DNA of 64,000 nt. It comes from Clostridium peptidivorans. Its GTDB lineage: Bacteria; Bacillota; Clostridia; Clostridiales; Clostridiaceae. Shown in pieces: positions 61,703 through 64,000 of the stretch (within the stretch, counting starts at the first letter, position 1; every line of letters starts with the position of its first letter). The notes under the pieces are model-generated. The model saw only the letters and a program-made list of their open reading frames with translations, did no database searches and had not been told where the DNA came from. The stretch lies in NCBI RefSeq assembly GCF_900205925.1, contig NZ_OAOD01000011.1, forward strand, positions 56,803 through 120,802, written 5' to 3'. The position numbers and the translations under genes were made by a program.

Positions 61703-62914
61703 ATGGAAAATTTGAGTCAATATACCTTAGATAAAATTATAGATATACCTTCTCTTCAAAACATACAAGATAAATTTTCTAAAATGACAGGTTTATCTTC
61801 TATAACAGTAGACAAATTTGGAACTCCTGTGACAGCCCCTAGTAATTTTTCAAAATTTTGCAATGTACTTAGAGATTCAAAAATAGGCTGTTCTAGATGC
61901 ATTAATTGCGATGCAGAAGGTGGACTAAGATCTATGTTATCAAAAAGACCCATAATTTATACTTGTCATGCTGGACTTACGGATTTATCGGCTCCAATCA
62001 TCGTAAATAATACCTATTTTGGCTGCATGCTTTGTGGACAAGTAATGATCAAAGAAGCTAAAAATAAAGATTCTATTAATCTAAAAGAACTTTCTGAGGT
62101 TACAAGTATACCAATTAAAAAACTTAAAAATGCTTTAAATGAAGTGAAAGTTGTTGAGTATGATGCATTGATAGATGCTGCCGATTTTCTTTCCTTATTT
62201 GCTAATCTAATTACAGAAATGGGTGTTGCAACTATAACACATTTTCACTTGCTTAAAGAAACAGAGGAAAAAATGAAATATCAGGAATTAGCTAAAGATG
62301 CTCAATTCAAAGCCCTTCAGTCTAAGGTTAATCCACACTTTTTATTTAATACATTAAACACTATTGCAGGCATGGCTCTTATGGAAAATTCTCAAAACAC
62401 TGCTGATCTTATATATGCTCTTTCGGATTTATTAAGATATGGTATTAAAAATTCTGAAGACATGGTTGAAATAGGATCTGAATTAGAAAGTATAAGAAAA
62501 TACTTATTTATTGAATCAGTAAGATATAGTGATAAACTTAGTTATGATATACAAATTTCTGATGAAATATTAAAATATAAAGTTCCAGTTATGACATTAC
62601 AGCCTATTATTGAAAACGCTATCATACATGGTTTAGAACCTAAAAAAGATCCTGGAAAGATTACAATTTCCAGCAAGATATTATCAAATAAAGATGTTTT
62701 AATTAAAATAAGTGATGATGGAATTGGTATGAGCAGCGAAAATTTGAACATGCTAATTCAAAACATAAATTCCTCTTCCAGCTGCAATTGTATAGGTATG
62801 AAAATTGTTCAAGATAGATTAATATATTATTTTGGATCTAAATATGAAATTAAAATTGAGAGTACTCTGGGTACTGGAACGACAATTTATATTACAGTTC
62901 CTCTTATTGATTAA
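61703..62914 (+). CDS. PocR-domain sensor histidine kinase (LytS/YesM type)
   Basis: 403 residues, no membrane helices, so a soluble sensor. N-terminal PocR domain at about 12-180: LQNIQDKFSKMTGLSSITVD, then cysteines GCSRCINCDAEGG near 65-77, YTCHAGL near 91 and YFGCMLCGQVM near 108-118. His_kinase domain with the phospho-acceptor in SKVNPHFLFNTLNTI near 212 and an HATPase with QPIIENAIIHGLEPKKD and DDGIGMS. PocR domains bind propanediol-type ligands in the enteric pdu/cob activator. Divergent from pduA, it almost certainly signals to the next gene to control the operon. Confidence 0.9.
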   Translation: MENLSQYTLDKIIDIPSLQNIQDKFSKMTGLSSITVDKFGTPVTAPSNFSKFCNVLRDSKIGCSRCINCDAEGGLRSMLSKRPIIYTCHAGLTDLSAPIIVNNTYFGCMLCGQVMIKEAKNKDSINLKELSEVTSIPIKKLKNALNEVKVVEYDALIDAADFLSLFANLITEMGVATITHFHLLKETEEKMKYQELAKDAQFKALQSKVNPHFLFNTLNTIAGMALMENSQNTADLIYALSDLLRYGIKNSEDMVEIGSELESIRKYLFIESVRYSDKLSYDIQISDEILKYKVPVMTLQPIIENAIIHGLEPKKDPGKITISSKILSNKDVLIKISDDGIGMSSENLNMLIQNINSSSSCNCIGMKIVQDRLIYYFGSKYEIKIESTLGTGTTIYITVPLID

Positions 62915-62934
62915 TATATTTGGAGGCGTTAATT

Positions 62935-63696
62935 ATGTATAAGCTATTAATTGCTGATGATGAAGCTTTTGAGCGTAAAACCATGAGATTTATCCTAAAA
63001 AAAAGCTTTAATAATTTAGATATAGTTGAAGACGCTAAAACTGGAGCTGAAGCTATAATGTTATCAGAAGAATACAAACCTCACATAATAATTATGGATA
63101 TTAAAATGCCAGAAAAAAATGGTTTAGAAGCTCAAAAATCAATTCTTAAGTTTCTACCAAATGTAAAAACTATTATTTTGACTGCTTACGACAACTTTAG
63201 CTTTGCCCAAAGCGCAATTAAACTTGGTGTAGTTGATTACATATTAAAGCCTGTTAGACCAGATGAACTTAAAGAATCACTAAATAAAACTATACACTTA
63301 TTGAAAAATGAAGATACAAGTATTAACGCTTTTACTGATTTGTCTTATGATAGGGATTCTATTCATGAGGCAATAAAATTTATAAATAAAAATTTTAATA
63401 GAAGTATAACTTTGGAGTTGGTATCAGAACATGTTCATTTAACTCCACATTACTTTAGCAGATACTTCAAAAATAATACCGGTGTAAACTTTATAGAATA
63501 TTTATCTAAGTTGCGCATAAAAGAAGCAAAAAGATTATTGGTGTCTACAAGTAAAAGCATAAGTAGAATCTCTCTTGACATTGGCTATGTGGACTCTGCA
63601 TACTTTTCTAAAGTCTTTATGAAGTATGAGGGAGTCTCTCCACATAAATATAGACTAAGTCAAAAAAAGCCTCCTCTTAATTTAGAAATACCTTGA
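62935..63696 (+). CDS. AraC-type response regulator (YesN-like)
   Basis: 253 residues from ATG at 62935 after TTGGAGG. Receiver domain at about 1-120: ADDEAFERK, phospho-acceptor Asp in HIIIMDIKMPEKNG near 56, ILTAYDNFSFAQSAI and Lys in DYILKPVRPDE. AraC/XylS double helix-turn-helix at about 145-245 (ITLELVSEHVHLTPHYFSRY, ISRISLDIGYVDSAYFSKVF). The kinase stops 20 nt upstream, so they form an operon. It is the likely activator of pduA-pduF. Confidence 0.92.
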   Translation: MYKLLIADDEAFERKTMRFILKKSFNNLDIVEDAKTGAEAIMLSEEYKPHIIIMDIKMPEKNGLEAQKSILKFLPNVKTIILTAYDNFSFAQSAIKLGVVDYILKPVRPDELKESLNKTIHLLKNEDTSINAFTDLSYDRDSIHEAIKFINKNFNRSITLELVSEHVHLTPHYFSRYFKNNTGVNFIEYLSKLRIKEAKRLLVSTSKSISRISLDIGYVDSAYFSKVFMKYEGVSPHKYRLSQKKPPLNLEIP

Positions 63697-63739
63697 TACT
63701 TATTAATTATCACTAAGTCTTAATCATATAGTTTGTAAT

Positions 63740-63782
63740 GGACTTTCGCCAAAGCGAAATTCCCTCCTTCAGCAGTTTCAGT
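63740..63782. repeat. Repeat segment B, partial (right end)
   Basis: CTTTCGCCAAAGCGAAATTC then CTCCTTCAGCAGTTTCAGTG match the right half of B (compare 2325-2366 and the inverse of 35073-35110). Joined to the left end of A8. Confidence 0.5.
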
Positions 63783-64000
63783 GATATTTTTAATGTTGAA
63801 CGAGTCGTATGGAATTTGCATTTAGGAAAGCGTTCGCTACGCAAAAAAGCTCTTATATTTCTTCCTTTTAAGGTGCCTAATCCTTCTAAACTCGCTATGG
63901 CTCAAACAGTAGAAGGCTCTATACGGCACCTTAAAATCAGAAATAAAGAGCTTTTAATTGCTTGCTCAATGCTTTCTACAATGCAAATTCCATACTTGTG
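63783..64000 (+). repeat. Structured repeat A, copy 8 (runs to window end)
   Basis: Outer arms CGTATGGAATTTGCAT and ATGCAAATTCCATAC; middle stem AAGCTCTTATATTTCT with AGAAATAAAGAGCTT; further TTTTAAGGTGCC/GGCACCTTAAAA; apical stem CCTTCTA/TAGAAGG around AACTCGCTATGGCTCAAACAG. Sense to the response-regulator gene 87 nt upstream. The terminal few bases are cut by the window. Confidence 0.85.

Overview
The window is A+T-rich (roughly 70% by eye), with purine-rich ribosome binding sites, frequent TTG and GTG starts, short intergenic gaps and many U-tailed hairpin terminators. Gene content points to a strictly anaerobic, amino-acid-fermenting Clostridium: lysine 2,3-aminomutase, a glycyl-radical 4-hydroxyphenylacetate decarboxylase, a B12-dependent diol/glycerol dehydratase microcompartment and a lysine riboswitch. 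I do not assign a species. I see no rRNA, tRNA, CRISPR array, phage or transposase gene.

Layout. 1-3.3 kb: AbrB-family membrane protein (cut by the window edge), lrgAB, PAP2 phosphatase. 3.4-7.7 kb: BusR-like regulator, an alanine-dehydrogenase-like enzyme, and a divergent NodB-like/kamA operon sharing a palindromic promoter region. 7.7-19 kb: chemoreceptor, homoserine dehydrogenase, PadR/DegV pair, thioredoxin-like protein, SGNH esterase, ECF S component, P1 peptidase, GNAT, Na/Pi symporter. 19-24.5 kb: LiaF-like protein and a csoR-LDCC peptide-copA-copZ copper operon with a recognisable CsoR-type operator. 24.8-32 kb: cation/proton antiporter, then hpdB-hpdC-MFS-hpdA (p-cresol formation) and a HAD phosphatase. 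32-39 kb: glycogen phosphorylase, lipoprotein, HD hydrolase, helical hypothetical protein, radical SAM protein. 39.5-43.5 kb: CstA transporter with a LytTR/LytS two-component system. 43.6-46.6 kb: lysine riboswitch, YfcC-type transporter, M20 amidohydrolase. 46.7-61.5 kb: a 17-gene pdu microcompartment operon on the minus strand (pduABCDEGHKL, eutJ-like, pduM-like, pduNOPST, aquaglyceroporin). 61.7-63.7 kb: a divergent two-component system whose kinase carries a PocR domain, very probably the operon's regulator.

How the genes work together. The dehydratase (PduCDE), its reactivase (PduGH) and adenosyltransferase (PduO) convert 1,2-propanediol or glycerol to an aldehyde inside a protein shell. 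PduP and PduL take the aldehyde to acyl-CoA and acyl-phosphate, and PduS/PduT/PduK may carry electrons through or near the shell. No alcohol dehydrogenase (PduQ) or acyl kinase (PduW) is in the operon, so those must be elsewhere.

The least explained feature is a family of large structured repeats. Eight copies of a 220-300 bp nested inverted repeat (here called A) lie just downstream of genes. All eight have the same orientation relative to the preceding gene. Their stems show paired compensatory changes around a conserved apical loop, and the genes that end in A have no ordinary terminator. A roughly 65-bp two-hairpin module (C) is inserted at one position inside three A copies and also stands alone in the 5' leaders of three genes. 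A third segment (B) links A copies. These look like transcribed RNA structures rather than ordinary insertion-sequence debris.
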